Shown here one piece after another: positions 22,891-24,544 of a stretch of 24,544 nt of DNA (the first letter of the stretch is position 1; each line of letters starts with the position of its first letter). Both the position numbers and the translations under genes were made by a program. Under the pieces are notes generated by a model. It searched no databases and was not told where the DNA came from. It worked only from the letters and a program-made list of their open reading frames with translations. This DNA comes from Nitrososphaerota archaeon (GTDB lineage Archaea; Thermoproteota; Bathyarchaeia; Bathyarchaeales; Bathycorpusculaceae), in NCBI GenBank assembly GCA_031283385.1, contig JAITBW010000002.1:1-24544 (forward strand), written 5' to 3'.

Positions 22891-23664
22891 TTAAAGTTTG
22901 TTTGAATCAAACGTTGGCTCCATAGTTATTTGGTTAAAAAGTTTCTCAGCGTTTTCTTCTTGTTCTTTAGAACCATAAATTGCAAGATAAACCGCGCCTT
23001 CTGCTCCGCATGTGCCACCAGATGCAATTAATTCGGCTGTTGTGTTGGTTAATTGTGTGATTGCGTCGAGTTCTGTGAAAATTTGTCCGGGAATTGGTAG
23101 TAATCGGTATCCGGTATTTCCGGGGGTGTTTATTTTTTCTGCTAAAGTGTGTAGATTGTTGTTGATGCGTTTTTCGAGTCCTACGGCGATTATTAGTTTT
23201 ACTCTTCTTCCAACAACTGCTGGTATAGTGATGCCTATTGTTCCTGCTTTTGGGTGTCCAATTAGAACTGCTGCTTGTTTATGTTCCAAGTTAATGGCGT
23301 TTGCGCCTTTGATGATGACGTCTCCTTCTTTTAGGCTATCTGCTATGTCGTTTATTGTTTTTCCTTTTTGCCATTTGCCTTTAGTGATTATTACGTCTCC
23401 GGGGAATTTGCTTTCGTCTATTAGTCGTCCTTCTGTAGAAAGCTGTAGATTAGGTGGTAGGGTTAGGCCTCTGAAGAAATGTTTTCTTGAAAAACCTGTA
23501 ATGTTTAAGTTTTTGAGCAGTTCTTCGGCTATGTATCCGTTTGTTGTTCCAGCGATTATAGCTAACGTGTTGTTTTTTGCTGCGTTTACTACTGTTGGGT
23601 TGACTGCTAGGGCTTTGCCTATTAGTCGCTTTCCTGCTTGTGTTGTAAGTATGAATTGTTTCAT
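22891..23664 (-). CDS. Conserved protein of unknown function
   Basis: A 257-residue cytoplasmic-looking protein with no signal or membrane segment. Conserved-looking blocks: LTTQAGKRLIGKALA (7-21), LAIIAGTTNGYIAEELL (34-50), SRKHFFRGLTLPP (59-71), GDVIIKGANAINLEHKQAAVLIGHPKAGTIG (about 114-144), and ASGGTCGAEGAVYLAIYG near the C-terminus. The glycine- and threonine-rich loops suggest binding of a nucleotide or phosphate. I recall uncharacterised proteins of this type from archaea, but cannot name a function. Start is ATG with TAGGA upstream. Monocistronic. Its coding strand is A/C-rich, opposite to the surface genes on either side. Confidence 0.75.
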   Translation of the reverse strand: MKQFILTTQAGKRLIGKALAVNPTVVNAAKNNTLAIIAGTTNGYIAEELLKNLNITGFSRKHFFRGLTLPPNLQLSTEGRLIDESKFPGDVIITKGKWQKGKTINDIADSLKEGDVIIKGANAINLEHKQAAVLIGHPKAGTIGITIPAVVGRRVKLIIAVGLEKRINNNLHTLAEKINTPGNTGYRLLPIPGQIFTELDAITQLTNTTAELIASGGTCGAEGAVYLAIYGSKEQEENAEKLFNQITMEPTFDSNKL

Positions 23665-23804
23665 GTTGATTCCTAAAATTAATTGTTATGGAAAAATAAA
23701 AAGTTCTTTGTTTTGCGTTTGTTACTAATTTTTTTGTGATGGCGATTTAGTGTTTTTGCGAATTATTTAATATGTAGTGTTGGCATGTTTTTTTGTGGCG
23801 GATT
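23665..23804. other. Divergent intergenic region
   Basis: This region of about 140 bp separates the minus gene ending upstream at 23664 from the plus gene at 23805. TATTTAATA (about 23764-23772) is a candidate TATA for the NosD-like gene, predicting a start near 23795. It is T/G-rich on the plus strand. Otherwise nothing distinctive was seen. Confidence 0.3.
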
Positions 23805-24458
23805 ATGATGGTTGTTAGGAATGTGTTTTTTGTTGTTTTGGGGTTTTTGTTGTCGGTTCTTATTTTGTTGTCAGGGTTTGTATTGGTTTCTAGTTATGCG
23901 GTAGATATTGAGGAGTATTTGCCTAGGGGTATAGTTAGGATTACGCCTGAGGGTGATGTTGAAGGAACGGATAGGTTAAGTCGGAATGGTAATGTCTATA
24001 CTCTTATGTCTGATATGGTGTATAGTGATGTTGGATCAAATTTTATTTCTATAGAGTGTGATGGAGTAATTTTTGATGGTAATGAGAAAACGCTTCGTGG
24101 AGCAAATAATGGTATAGCTATTGTAATTTATGGAAGTGATATTACTGTTAAAAATACGCGTATTGTAAACTTTGGCACGGGTATTGAGGTGGGTATTCAT
24201 ACGGAAGCGTCGAATAATCGGATTGTTGATAATTATTTTGAGACTCGATGGTGGTGTATTTCTCTTCGGGGTGATAAGCAGTTTGTTTCGGGGAACACAT
24301 TTAATGCAAATAATGGTAATGCTATAGAGTTTTGGACCAGAGATACAACATTTGTTGATAACGCGTTTGTAAATTGTGGTCTTAGTTTTAACTCGTATGA
24401 TGTTTCAAATGTGGTTTTAAATAATAGGAGAGTCTTCACATATAGAGAGATATGTTAG
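23805..24458 (+). CDS. NosD-like beta-helix surface protein, probably truncated
   Basis: About 217 residues from the ATG at 23805. A TTG at 23793 would add four. A hydrophobic signal or anchor segment (about 5-30) is followed by GIVRITPEGDVEGTDRLS and NGNVYTLMSDM, a leader common in archaeal NosD/copper-binding-like proteins. Beta-helix rungs follow: GVIFDGNEKTLRG, ITVKNTRIVNFGTGIEV, NNRIVDNYF, and a last full rung at NAFVNCGLSF. Family members usually continue for hundreds of residues after NVVLNN; here the frame ends with RRVFTYREIC and a stop, 15 bases before the terminal repeat. This looks like a break by insertion or rearrangement. It would be an external surface protein. Confidence 0.65.
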   Translation: MMVVRNVFFVVLGFLLSVLILLSGFVLVSSYAVDIEEYLPRGIVRITPEGDVEGTDRLSRNGNVYTLMSDMVYSDVGSNFISIECDGVIFDGNEKTLRGANNGIAIVIYGSDITVKNTRIVNFGTGIEVGIHTEASNNRIVDNYFETRWWCISLRGDKQFVSGNTFNANNGNAIEFWTRDTTFVDNAFVNCGLSFNSYDVSNVVLNNRRVFTYREIC

Positions 24459-24473
24459 TGTAATGATTTTCAC

Positions 24474-24544
24474 AAGGTCGCAAAATGTTGAAAATCACGA
24501 TAAAGTACGGGGCATGTTCTTTGAGCGAGCCGCTAAATCGGTAA
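24474..24544. repeat. 71-bp direct terminal repeat, right copy
   Basis: Identical to 1-71. Just outside it, GATTTTCA (24465-24472) can pair with TGAAAATC inside the repeat (24489-24496), giving an 8-bp stem with a 16-base loop that spans the repeat edge. If the contig is circular, the truncated NosD-like gene lies directly before the decayed IS element. Confidence 0.95.

Noticed and set aside
23012..23728. Plus-strand 238-residue open frame opposite the conserved unknown gene
   Set aside because: The minus-strand protein has conserved-looking motifs and a good ribosome-binding site. The plus frame is hydrophobic and unstructured, with Ser/Pro/Cys richness typical of an antisense reading.

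Overview
The window looks like chromosome from an archaeon. Promoters show BRE/TATA-like elements and no bacterial -35/-10 pairs. Shine-Dalgarno sequences are common and GTG/TTG starts are frequent. Two surface proteins are beta-helical 'GG-x-I-S-x-N-x-A' repeat proteins with single membrane anchors. The NosD-like protein at the right end has an N-terminal half of a type I associate with Bathyarchaeia and related archaea. A gut-associated Bathyarchaeia member is my best guess, by inference only; a methanogen-like archaeon is the main alternative.

Layout. Positions 1-71 and 24474-24544 are an identical 71-bp direct repeat, so the contig may be circular at 24,473 bp or may have been broken at a genomic repeat. 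At 109-349 lies a decayed insertion-sequence end that runs into the 3' end of a surface beta-helix gene (314-1606, minus). From 5071 down to 1677 (minus) is a compact four-gene cassette around a 915-residue phage-type tail-fibre protein with eight HxH motifs. No other viral genes are visible.

The core (5400-20561) is a pair of divergent operons for tetrapyrrole and corrin synthesis. The minus operon is hemA, cbiX-cbiC (fused), cbiD, cbiE, cbiT, cbiL, cbiF, cbiG, cbiH. The plus operon is a CobQ/CbiA-like amidotransferase with reversed domain order, precorrin-2 dehydrogenase, hemB, hemL, hemC, cobA, hemD. Together they cover glutamyl-tRNA to uroporphyrinogen III (hemA, L, B, C, D), then precorrin-2 (cobA), sirohydrochlorin (dehydrogenase) and cobalt-sirohydrochlorin (CbiX). 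They continue through the anaerobic ring-contraction route (CbiL, H, F, G, D, E, T, C) to cobyrinate. CbiJ, standard CbiA/CbiP and the nucleotide-loop genes are not here. Genes are tightly coupled, many by TAATG overlaps, and both operons start from a region of about 50 bp with a clear promoter and an inverted repeat over the hemA start.

Right of the core come a small membrane-anchored secreted protein (20719-21357), a second beta-helix surface protein that is a paralogue of the left one (21576-22721, minus), a conserved protein of unknown function (22891-23664, minus), and a short, probably truncated NosD-like beta-helix protein (23805-24458). No rRNA, tRNA, CRISPR array or replication gene was recognised.
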